Below are positions 1-5,783 of a stretch of 6,880 bases of DNA, piece by piece. The DNA is from DASRTE01 sp035316885. Lineage in GTDB: Bacteria; Actinomycetota; Actinomycetes; Jiangellales; Jiangellaceae. Position numbers and translations under genes: made by a program. The stretch covers positions 1-6,880 of the forward strand of contig DATHII010000058.1 of the NCBI GenBank assembly GCA_035316885.1, in the 5' to 3' direction. Under the pieces are notes generated by a model. That model had not been told where the DNA came from and ran no database searches. It worked only from the letters and a program-made list of their open reading frames with translations. How positions within the stretch are numbered: position 1 is the first letter of the stretch; every line of letters starts with the position of its first letter.

Positions 1-525
1 ACCGCGGATCGGATCCACCCTGCTGGTCACGTGACCGCACGGTACCCGTGGCCCTGCGCGGGCGCGCTCTACCGGTACTTCGGCAGCAAGGAGGAGATCG
101 TCGAGGCGATCGCCGCGGACACGGTCGGCCGGGTGATGAGCCTGCTCGATCCGCTGAGCAAGGAGAAGCCCCCGCTCCCCCTGCCCGAGGTGTTCGAACG
201 CGTGGCGACCGGGATGGCAGAGGTCGCCTTCGGGCCAGAAGGCGTCGGTTACATCGCTCCGCAGGTCTGGGCGGAGGCGCTGCGCAATCCTCGCCTGCAT
301 GACCTGGTGGAATCCCGGTACGCCGAGATCCGCGGGGCGATCGGAACGCTGGTGCGCGCCGAGCAGGACGCCGACCGGATCGATCCTGCCGCCGATCCCG
401 ACGACGTCGCCGCGTTCTTGTTCGGGGCGCTGCTCGGGTTCGTTCTGCAGGCCGCGATCGGCGGCCAGGCTCGCCCCGCGTCGTTCACGGCTGCCCTCAC
501 CGCCCTCACCCGATCGGGACCGTGA
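1..525 (+). CDS. TetR/AcrR-family transcriptional regulator, 5' incomplete, HTH region abnormal
   Basis: The frame is open from base 1 to the TGA at 523–525. From the GTG at 31 it would give 164 residues. The segment GALYRYFGSKEEIVEAI (residues 11–27 from that GTG) is the classic end of the TetR DNA-binding domain: the recognition helix end, then helix 4. The rest is a helical, Ala/Leu-rich region of the size of a TetR ligand-binding and dimerisation domain. Family members carry about 45 residues before GALYRYF, and here the preceding residues (VTARYPWPCA) do not show the expected T-V-x-x-I/V-A-x-x-A-G-V-S pattern. The gene is therefore cut by the window edge, carries an indel, or is a decayed copy. 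GTG 31 is unlikely to be the true start, because that protein would lack most of the HTH. The ligand and targets cannot be told. It converges on purL with only 7 nt between the stop codons, so nothing links it to purine control. Confidence 0.8.
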   Translation, partial: TADRIHPAGHVTARYPWPCAGALYRYFGSKEEIVEAIAADTVGRVMSLLDPLSKEKPPLPLPEVFERVATGMAEVAFGPEGVGYIAPQVWAEALRNPRLHDLVESRYAEIRGAIGTLVRAEQDADRIDPAADPDDVAAFLFGALLGFVLQAAIGGQARPASFTAALTALTRSGP

Positions 526-532
526 AGATCGT

Positions 533-2803
533 TCAGCGCCCGAACAAGGTCGAAAGGGGCGACTCGAAGGCATCGCGAAGCTCCGCGAGCGGCACCGAGA
601 ACTGCCCGGTGACTTCCAGCGCCGAGGCTGCACCGCCGTCGTCCACCACGCCGATCCGCTGGTACGGGTGACCGCGGGCGGTGCACATGTCGGTGAACCG
701 CTCTTCCGCTGAGCGACGCACGACGACGATCGCCCGCGCCTGCGACTCGGCGAACAGGAAGACGAACGGGTCCAGCCCGTCGGGCACCCACACCCGCGCA
801 CCGAGCCCGTACCGCAGGCACGACTCCACGAGCGCCTGCGCGAGGCCACCGTCGGACAGGTCGTGCGCGGCGTCGACCAAGCCGTCCCGTGACGCGTCGA
901 CGAGGACCTCCGCCAACGCCCGTTCCGCGTCGAGGTCGACGGCGGGCGGCAGGCCGCCGAGGTGGCCGTACTCGACGTGGGCCCACTCGGAGCCGCCGAA
1001 CTCGTCGAGCGTCGTGCCCAGCAGGTAGATCGGTTGGCCGGGCGTCCGGAATCCCGACGGCGTGCGGCGGGTGACGTCGTCGAGCACACCGAGGACGCCG
1101 ACGACCGGAGTCGGCAGGATCGCGGCCGAGCCGGTCTGGTTGTACAGCGAGACGTTGCCGCCGGTGACCGGCACCCCAAGCGTGCGACAGCCGTCGGCCA
1201 GGCCCCGAACGGCCTCGGCGAACTGCCACATCACGGCCGGGTCTTCCGGGGATCCGAAGTTCAGGCAGTTGGTGACGGCCAGCGGCCGCGCCCCGACGGT
1301 CGCCACGTTGCGGTACGCCTCGGCCAACGCCAGTTGCGCACCCGCGTAGGGATCGAGCTTCGCGTAGCGCCCGTTCGCGTCGGTCGCCAGCGCCACGCCG
1401 AGCCCAGTCTCCTCGTCGATGCGGATCACGCCGGAGTCCTCGGGCTGGGCCAGCACCGTGTTGCCGAGCACGTACCGGTCGTACTGGTCGGTGACCCAGG
1501 CGCGCGAGCACAGGTTCGGCGACCCGACCATCCGCAGCAGGGTCGCCTGCAACTCGTCGGCCGCGGACGGGCGCGCGAGCGACGACGGCCCGGCGGCCTG
1601 CAGGTCGTCCTGCCACTCCGGCCGCGCGTACGGCCGCTCGTATACGGGACCCTCGTGCGCCACCGTTCGCGGAGGGACGTCCACGACGGTCTGGCCCTCC
1701 CACTCGATGGTGAGCCGCCCCGAGTCGGTGACCTCGCCGAGGATGCTCGCGTCGACGTCCCACTTGGCGCAGATCTCGAGAACGCGGTCGATTGCTGCCG
1801 GCGTGACGACGGCCATCATCCGCTCCTGCGACTCGCTCATGAGGATCTCCTCCGGAGCGAGGGTCGGATCGCGGAGCGGAACCCGGTCGAGCACGACGTG
1901 CATGCCGCCGTCACCGGCGCTGGCCAACTCGGACGTGGCGCACGACAGGCCCGCGCCGCCAAGGTCCTGGATCCCGACGACGAGTCCCTCGGCGAACAGC
2001 TCGAGCGTGCACTCGATGAGCAGCTTCTCCATGAACGGGTCGCCGACCTGGACGCTCGGACGCTTGCTGGAGCCGCCCTCGCCGAAGGTCTCCGACGCCA
2101 GGACGGACACGCCCCCGATGCCGTCGCCGCCAGTCCTGGCTCCGTAGAGCACGACCAGGTTGCCGACCCCGGAGGCGTGCGCGAGGTGCAGGTCCTCGTG
2201 CCGCATCACGCCGACGCAGAGCGCGTTGACCAGCGGGTTGCCGGCGTACGACTCGTCAAAAGCGACTTCGCCGCCGACGTTCGGCAGGCCCAGGCAGTTG
2301 CCGTAGCCGCCGACACCTGTGACGACGCCGGGCAGCACGCGCGCGGTGTCCAGCGCGTCGGCGCGGCCGAACCGCAGCGAGTCCATGACCGCGACCGGCC
2401 GGGCGCCCATCGCCAGGATGTCCCGGACGATCCCGCCGACACCCGTGGCCGCACCCTGGTAGGGCTCGACGTACGACGGGTGGTTGTGCGACTCGACCTT
2501 GAACGTGACGGCGTAGCCGTGCCCGACATCGACGACGCCGGCGTTCTCGCCGATCCCGGCCAGCAGTTTGCCCACCGGCGTCTCCTGGGCCAGCTCGCCG
2601 AACCGCCGCAGGTGGACCTTGGAGCTCTTGTACGAGCAGTGCTCGGACCACATGACGGAGTACATCGCCAGCTCGGAGCTGGTTGGACGGCGGCCGAGAA
2701 TCGCCCGGATCCGCGTGTACTCGTCGTGTCTCAGGCCCAGCTCGGACCACAGCTGCGGCTGGTCGGGCGTCTCGGCGGCGTGCTTGACGGTGTCGATGGT
2801 CAC
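533..2803 (-). CDS. purL: Phosphoribosylformylglycinamidine synthase subunit PurL
   Basis: This is the synthetase subunit of FGAM synthetase (de novo purine pathway, cytoplasm). It uses ATP and ammonia delivered from PurQ to turn FGAR into FGAM. The 756-residue product fits the small PurL class that works with separate PurS and PurQ. Landmarks in order: MWSEHCSYKSSK (51–62, with the active-site His of the SEHC motif at 55), KVESHNHPS (102–110), the glycine-rich GVGGIVRDILAMGARP and GVGGYGNCLGLPNVGG, DLGGAGLSCATSELA, MSESQERMM, then the second repeat with GRYAKLDPYAGAQLALAEA, TNCLNFGSPEDP, VTGGNVSLYNQT and DLSDGGLAQAL. No key motif is missing. The GTG start at 2803–2801 was chosen because GAGGAG (complement of 2810–2815) lies 6 nt before it and the N-terminus then matches the family. 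The open frame runs far upstream, but that part is antisense to the methyltransferase gene. It is divergent from the methyltransferase gene and convergent with the TetR gene, and it needs its own promoter in 2804–2917. Confidence 0.97.
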   Translation of the reverse strand: MTIDTVKHAAETPDQPQLWSELGLRHDEYTRIRAILGRRPTSSELAMYSVMWSEHCSYKSSKVHLRRFGELAQETPVGKLLAGIGENAGVVDVGHGYAVTFKVESHNHPSYVEPYQGAATGVGGIVRDILAMGARPVAVMDSLRFGRADALDTARVLPGVVTGVGGYGNCLGLPNVGGEVAFDESYAGNPLVNALCVGVMRHEDLHLAHASGVGNLVVLYGARTGGDGIGGVSVLASETFGEGGSSKRPSVQVGDPFMEKLLIECTLELFAEGLVVGIQDLGGAGLSCATSELASAGDGGMHVVLDRVPLRDPTLAPEEILMSESQERMMAVVTPAAIDRVLEICAKWDVDASILGEVTDSGRLTIEWEGQTVVDVPPRTVAHEGPVYERPYARPEWQDDLQAAGPSSLARPSAADELQATLLRMVGSPNLCSRAWVTDQYDRYVLGNTVLAQPEDSGVIRIDEETGLGVALATDANGRYAKLDPYAGAQLALAEAYRNVATVGARPLAVTNCLNFGSPEDPAVMWQFAEAVRGLADGCRTLGVPVTGGNVSLYNQTGSAAILPTPVVGVLGVLDDVTRRTPSGFRTPGQPIYLLGTTLDEFGGSEWAHVEYGHLGGLPPAVDLDAERALAEVLVDASRDGLVDAAHDLSDGGLAQALVESCLRYGLGARVWVPDGLDPFVFLFAESQARAIVVVRRSAEERFTDMCTARGHPYQRIGVVDDGGAASALEVTGQFSVPLAELRDAFESPLSTLFGR

Positions 2804-2917
2804 CCCGCGCTCCTCGCTCGTTCCACAGCCGGATTCAACGGTATCTTTGAAGCGTCGCGATGGGCCGCTAGGCTGCCCGCACATACCAGGTTCGGCCCGC
2901 CTAAGGAGACGACGATC
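2804..2917. promoter_or_regulatory. Divergent promoter region between purL and the methyltransferase gene
   Basis: This 114-nt gap must start transcription in both directions. For the + strand gene I see TTGAAG (2847–2852), a 16-nt spacer and TAGGCT (2869–2874), a good match to actinobacterial housekeeping-sigma promoters; the start would fall near 2881. For purL the only −10 candidate I find is TACCGT read on the − strand (2843–2838), with no convincing −35, so that call is weak. An inverted repeat TTCAA-N8-TTGAA (2834–2851) covers the + strand −35 and spans the purL −10 candidate. A second one, GGGCCG-N25-CGGCCC (2862–2867 and 2893–2898), brackets the + strand −10. Either could be a regulator site, but both are short. 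Confidence 0.5.
2847..2874 (+). promoter_or_regulatory. Predicted −35/−10 promoter of the methyltransferase gene
   Basis: TTGAAG at 2847–2852 and TAGGCT at 2869–2874 are separated by 16 nt, close to the TTGAC-N(16–18)-TAGRRT pattern of actinomycete vegetative promoters. It would give a leader of about 37 nt containing AAGGAG (2903–2908), 9 nt before the ATG at 2918. This is a prediction by eye. Confidence 0.5.
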
Positions 2918-3748
2918 ATGTCCCTGAGCCGAGACGTCGGGGGCGATGATGCGGAGGCCCCGCCTGGCGTCGACACCAGCGTGGCGCACTCCGCCCGCGT
3001 GTATGACTGGTTTCTCGGTGGCAAGGACAACTTCGCCGCGGACCGAGCCGTAGGTGAGGCCGTCGTCAGGGCGATCCCGACCATCCGCACCATGGCACGG
3101 GAGAATCGGCAGTTCCTCGGCCGCGCGGTCCGCTACCTTGCCGGCGAGGCAGGCATTCGCCAGTTCCTCGACATCGGCACCGGCATCCCCACCAGCCCGA
3201 ACGTGCACGAGATCGCCCAGGAGACCGTGCCCGATGCCCACGTTGTCTACGTCGACAACGACCCGATCGTGCTCGCGCACGCGCGGGCGTTGATGGTCAG
3301 CGGGACTCTGGGCAGGACCGCGTACATAGACGCGAATCTGCGCGAGCCAGAGAAGATCCTCACCGACGCCTCGCTGACCGACACCCTGGACATGAGCAAG
3401 CCGGTGGGCCTGATCATGTTGGCGACCCTGATGCTCCTCGACGACGAGGACGATCCATGGGGGAAGGTCGACACGCTGAAGGATGCGCTGCCGTCCGGCA
3501 GCTACTTCGCCATCTCCCACCACGGCCAGGAGTTCAACCCGGAAGCCATGGCCGCCAACGTCGCCGCTGCCGCGCAAGCGGGCGTGACACTCGTACCGCG
3601 GACGCGCGCCGAGGTCGAGCGGTTCTTCAGCGGCTGGGAGCTGATCGAACCGGGCGTGGTGCCTCTGGTGGCTTGGCGTCCCGTGGGTGGGCCCCCCGCC
3701 GACCCGAACGCCGCCTACCTCTGGGCCGGTGTCGCGCGGAAGCCCTGA
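2918..3748 (+). CDS. SAM-dependent methyltransferase, Methyltransf_19 (DUF574) family
   Basis: The 276-residue product carries the actinomycete family signature: SARVYDWFLGGKDNFAADR (25–43), the SAM-binding glycine motif FLDIGTGIPT (83–92) followed by NVHEIAQE, the acidic strand-2 motif YVDNDPIVLAHARAL (111–125), DEDDPW (176–181), and the usual family ending GVARKP. Length is normal for the family. The ATG at 2918 is supported by AAGGAG 9 nt upstream and a promoter in front. The family's substrate is unknown to me and no function should be assumed. One oddity: where I recall members having a histidine-bearing LHHL-like turn before the DDEDP stretch, this protein has TLMLL (170–174), so activity may differ. 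The gene lies opposite in strand between purL and purQ, splitting the FGAM synthetase genes. It is head to head with purL and tail to tail with purQ (25 nt between stops). Confidence 0.9.
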   Translation: MSLSRDVGGDDAEAPPGVDTSVAHSARVYDWFLGGKDNFAADRAVGEAVVRAIPTIRTMARENRQFLGRAVRYLAGEAGIRQFLDIGTGIPTSPNVHEIAQETVPDAHVVYVDNDPIVLAHARALMVSGTLGRTAYIDANLREPEKILTDASLTDTLDMSKPVGLIMLATLMLLDDEDDPWGKVDTLKDALPSGSYFAISHHGQEFNPEAMAANVAAAAQAGVTLVPRTRAEVERFFSGWELIEPGVVPLVAWRPVGGPPADPNAAYLWAGVARKP

Positions 3749-3773
3749 TCTCAAGCCGCCTGGGCCACGGGCA

Positions 3774-4445
3774 TCAGCGGCCGGCGAGGCTGGTCAGAAC
3801 CGAGGCGAAGAAGCCAAGGCCGTCGGTGGTCGGACCGGTCAGACTGTCGACCGCATGCTCGGGGTGCGGCATGAGGCCGACCACGTTGCCGCGGGCGTTG
3901 GTGATGCCGGCGACGTCCCGGTAAGACCCGTTGGGGTTGCCATCGAGGTAACGGGCAACGACCCGCCCCTCACCTTCGAGCTCGTCGAGCGTGCGCACGT
4001 CGGCGACGTAGCCGCCCTCGCCGTTCTTCAGCGGGATGACGATCTCCTGGCCCACCTCATAGCCCGCCGTCCACGCGGTCTCGTTGTTCTCTATCCGCAG
4101 CCTCTGGTCGCGGCAGACGAACCTGCGGTGGTCGTTGCGGATCAGCGCACCCGGGAGCAGGTGTGACTCGCAGAGGATCTGGAAGCCGTTGCAGATGCCG
4201 AGCACGGGAAGGCCGGACCTGGCCAGCTCCACCAGCGGCTGCATCACCGGCGCGAACCGGGCGATGGCCCCGCAGCGGAGGTAGTCGCCGTAGGAGAAGC
4301 CGCCGGGGAGCACGATCGCGTCGACGCCGCGAAGATCGGCGTCGCCGTGCCAGAGCGCAACTGACTCGCCACCGGCCATGCGGACGGCCCGCGCCGCGTC
4401 ATGGTCGTCGAGCGAGCCCGGGAATGTGATGACCCCGACCCGCAT
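3774..4445 (-). CDS. purQ: Phosphoribosylformylglycinamidine synthase subunit PurQ (glutaminase)
   Basis: This is the class I glutamine amidotransferase subunit of FGAM synthetase: it hydrolyses glutamine and passes ammonia to PurL. The 223-residue length is normal. It shows the N-terminal VGVITFPGSLDDHDAA strand, the oxyanion-region LPGGFSYGDYLRCGAIA (46–62), the nucleophile elbow GICNGFQ with Cys85, and HPEH with His194 and Glu196, which completes the Cys-His-Glu triad. The ATG at 4445–4443 shares one base with the purS stop (TGATG), a coupling arrangement. The upstream GTGGAGG (complement of 4450–4456) inside purS serves as a close ribosome binding site. The stop at 3776–3774 faces the methyltransferase stop across 25 nt. 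I see no strong stem with a T-run in that gap, only a weak GCCGC/GCGGC pair (3755–3759 and 3777–3781). Confidence 0.97.
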   Translation of the reverse strand: MRVGVITFPGSLDDHDAARAVRMAGGESVALWHGDADLRGVDAIVLPGGFSYGDYLRCGAIARFAPVMQPLVELARSGLPVLGICNGFQILCESHLLPGALIRNDHRRFVCRDQRLRIENNETAWTAGYEVGQEIVIPLKNGEGGYVADVRTLDELEGEGRVVARYLDGNPNGSYRDVAGITNARGNVVGLMPHPEHAVDSLTGPTTDGLGFFASVLTSLAGR

Positions 4446-4690
4446 CAGGCCTCCACGTGGATCGTGAAGTCCTCGATCACCGGGTTCGCGAGCAGGGTGC
4501 CCGCCGCTTGTTCGATCCCGGCGACCGCGTCTGGTGTCGCGTCACCGTCGAGCTCGATCTCGAACCGCTTTCCCTGGCGGACGGACGCCACCCGGTCGAA
4601 GCCGAGCCGATGCAGGGCGCTGTGTACGGCCTTGCCCTGGGGGTCGAGGATCTCGGACTTGAGCATGACGTCGACGACGACGCGGGTCAC
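4445..4690 (-). CDS. purS: Phosphoribosylformylglycinamidine synthase subunit PurS
   Basis: PurS is the small dimeric subunit that bridges PurQ and PurL and supports ammonia transfer in the three-part FGAM synthetase. The 81-residue product begins with the β-strand RVVVDVMLKSEILDPQGKAV and continues GFDRVASVRQGKRFEI, then VIEDFTIHVE at the C-terminus, all typical. The GTG at 4690–4688 was chosen over an upstream ATG at 4810, which would add a 40-residue proline- and arginine-rich tail not seen in PurS. GAGGAG (complement of 4698–4703) sits 7 nt before the GTG. Another in-frame GTG two codons earlier is too close to that site. The stop overlaps the purQ start by one base, so the two are almost certainly on one message. 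purC lies 112 nt upstream on the same strand. Confidence 0.95.
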   Translation of the reverse strand: MTRVVVDVMLKSEILDPQGKAVHSALHRLGFDRVASVRQGKRFEIELDGDATPDAVAGIEQAAGTLLANPVIEDFTIHVEA

Positions 4691-4802
4691 GAACACGCTC
4701 CTCGCGTGACGGCGGGACGGGCCAGGCGCCGCAAACGGCGCGTGCCCAGAGTAGTGACTGTCCAGGCGCGGCGGCCTACTTTCCGGCCGTGGCGACGGGA
4801 GC
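4691..4802 (-). promoter_or_regulatory. purC–purS spacer with a hairpin and a possible −10 box
   Basis: This 112-nt spacer is long for an operon whose next two genes overlap. It contains a strong stem, GCGCCG-CAAA-CGGCGC (4726–4741), inside a second 4-bp stem GGGC/GCCC (4719–4722 and 4744–4747). Just before it on the − strand is TACTCT (4753–4748), which fits a TANNNT −10 box and would start purS transcription near 4741; no good −35 is visible. A weaker stem CGGCC-N8-GGCCG (4772–4789) lies shortly after the purC stop. Neither stem is followed by a T-run on the − strand, so a classical terminator is not supported. The spacer could hold a purS promoter, an mRNA processing site or an attenuating structure. 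Confidence 0.35.
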
Positions 4803-5678
4803 TCAGCCAAACGCGCGCCCGGTGAGCCGTTCGTACGCCTCGACGTAGCGCTCGCGGGTGCGTTCCACCACGCGCTCCGGCAGCGGCGGCGGCCGCTCGC
4901 CCGACAACCGGTTCCAGCCGGATTCCGGAGAGGTGAGCCAGTCCCTGACGTACTGCTTGTCGAAGGACGGCTGCGCGCGTCCCGGCCGCCACGAGTCGAG
5001 CGGCCAGAACCGCGACGAGTCCGGCGTCAGCACCTCGTCGGCGAGCACGAGCGAGCCCTCGGACCGGCGGCCGAACTCCAGCTTCGTGTCCGCCAGGACG
5101 ATCCCCTGCTCCCAGGCGATCTCCGCTCCCCTGGCATAAACGGCGAGGGTCAACCTGCGCAGTTCTGCCGCCGACGCGGCACCGGCAATGCGCTCGACGT
5201 GGGCGAAGTCGACGTTCTCGTCGTGTGCGCCGGACTCGGCCTTCGTGGCCGGCGTGAAGATCGGCTCGGGCAGGCGGGATCCGTCCACCAGACCGGCCGG
5301 CAGCGCAACCCCGCACACCGCTCCATCCGCGTGGTAGTCGGCCAGTCCCGAACCGGTCAGGTACCCCCGGGCAACGCATTCGACGGGCACCATGTCCAGG
5401 CGCTCGCACAGCAGCGCCCTGCCTGCCACCGCTGCCGGGACGTCCGTGGACAGGAGGTGGTTCGGCACCAGGTCTGCGAGCCGCTCAAACCACCAGACCG
5501 ACAGGGCCGTCAACACGCGGCCCTTGTCCGGGATCGTGGACGCCAGGACGTAGTCGTAGGCCGAGATCCGGTCACTCGCCACCACGAGCAGGGCGTCGTC
5601 GCGGCCGTCAGGCGCGTACAGGTCACGGACCTTGCCCGAGTAGACGTGCCGGTAGCCGGGCACCGCGGTCGTCGACAT
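4803..5678 (-). CDS. purC: Phosphoribosylaminoimidazole-succinocarboxamide synthase PurC (SAICAR synthetase)
   Basis: PurC joins CAIR and L-aspartate, with ATP cleavage, to make SAICAR in the de novo purine pathway. The 291-residue product has the ATP-binding YSGKVRDLY (13–21), SDRISAYD (35–42), VECVARGYLTGSG, the KLEFG segment, LADEVLTPDSSRFW (212–225) and SFDKQYVRDWL (238–248), in family order and at about the usual length for the monomeric actinobacterial and yeast-like type. The ATG at 5678–5676 was chosen because the protein then begins with VPGYRHVYSGKVRDLY as in relatives. The frame stays open far upstream, but only as an antisense shadow of the solute-binding protein gene. There is no ribosome binding site before this ATG; instead a TACCCT box lies 7 nt upstream, which suggests a leaderless message. 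purS and purQ follow downstream on the same strand. Confidence 0.97.
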   Translation of the reverse strand: MSTTAVPGYRHVYSGKVRDLYAPDGRDDALLVVASDRISAYDYVLASTIPDKGRVLTALSVWWFERLADLVPNHLLSTDVPAAVAGRALLCERLDMVPVECVARGYLTGSGLADYHADGAVCGVALPAGLVDGSRLPEPIFTPATKAESGAHDENVDFAHVERIAGAASAAELRRLTLAVYARGAEIAWEQGIVLADTKLEFGRRSEGSLVLADEVLTPDSSRFWPLDSWRPGRAQPSFDKQYVRDWLTSPESGWNRLSGERPPPLPERVVERTRERYVEAYERLTGRAFG

Positions 5679-5691
5679 CAACGGCAGGGTA
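5679..5691 (-). promoter_or_regulatory. purC: Predicted leaderless-type −10 box of purC
   Basis: On the − strand TACCCT (complement of 5686–5691) is followed by 7 nt (GCCGTTG) and then the purC ATG. A −10 hexamer usually ends 6–7 nt before the transcription start, so the A of the ATG, or the base before it, would be +1. The absence of any purine-rich ribosome binding site in the same stretch agrees with this. The −35 region (about 5709–5714) is poor, reading as TCCGCC. Confidence 0.55.
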
Positions 5692-5783
5692 GCGGCCGCC
5701 GATCCGGAGGCGGATATCACGTACTGGTACCGAACTCCGAGACGCCGTGGCCGGCATGTGGACGCGAGCCTGCGATCACCCCC
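5692..5783. promoter_or_regulatory. Divergent region between purC and the ABC solute-binding gene, with small dyads
   Basis: This stretch must also hold the promoter of the + strand transporter operon, but I cannot see a convincing −35/−10 pair or a ribosome binding site before the ATG at 5784; the bases just upstream are CGATCACCCCC. It contains an inverted repeat ATCCG-GAGG... arranged as ATCCG-N4-CGGAT (5702–5715), which would overlap the purC −35, and GTACTGGTAC (5721–5730), two GTAC units spaced by 2 nt. Either is a possible operator. Both are short and may be chance. Confidence 0.3.

Noticed and set aside
2..10. The 9-mer CCGCGGATC occurs at both window ends (2–10 and 6865–6873).
   Set aside because: It is too short to mean a terminal repeat in GC-rich DNA, and the flanking bases differ.
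249..1763. A 504-codon − strand open frame.
   Set aside because: It lies in another frame of purL, is extremely Arg/Gly-rich, resembles no family and has no start signal.
962..3748. A 928-codon open frame on the + strand running antisense through purL and into the methyltransferase.
   Set aside because: Only the part from the ATG at 2918 matches a family and has a ribosome binding site. The rest lacks stops because the GC-rich codon pattern of purL keeps the complementary frame open.
3749..3781. GCCGC/GCGGC pair between the methyltransferase and purQ stops as a bidirectional terminator.
   Set aside because: The stem is only 5 bp with a 17-nt loop, there is no T-run on either side, and the right arm is inside purQ.
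4691..4810. A 40-residue N-terminal extension of PurS from an ATG at 4810.
   Set aside because: PurS is about 80 residues and matches from the GTG at 4690, which has a well-spaced GAGGAG site. The extension is Pro/Arg-rich and unlike the family.
4687..5409. A 240-codon − strand open frame over purC and the spacer.
   Set aside because: It overlaps the well-supported purC in another frame and has the Arg/Gly composition typical of shadow frames.
5199..5783. N-terminal extension of the solute-binding protein.
   Set aside because: It would put about 195 residues antisense to purC before a clear lipoprotein signal peptide, which must be at the N-terminus.
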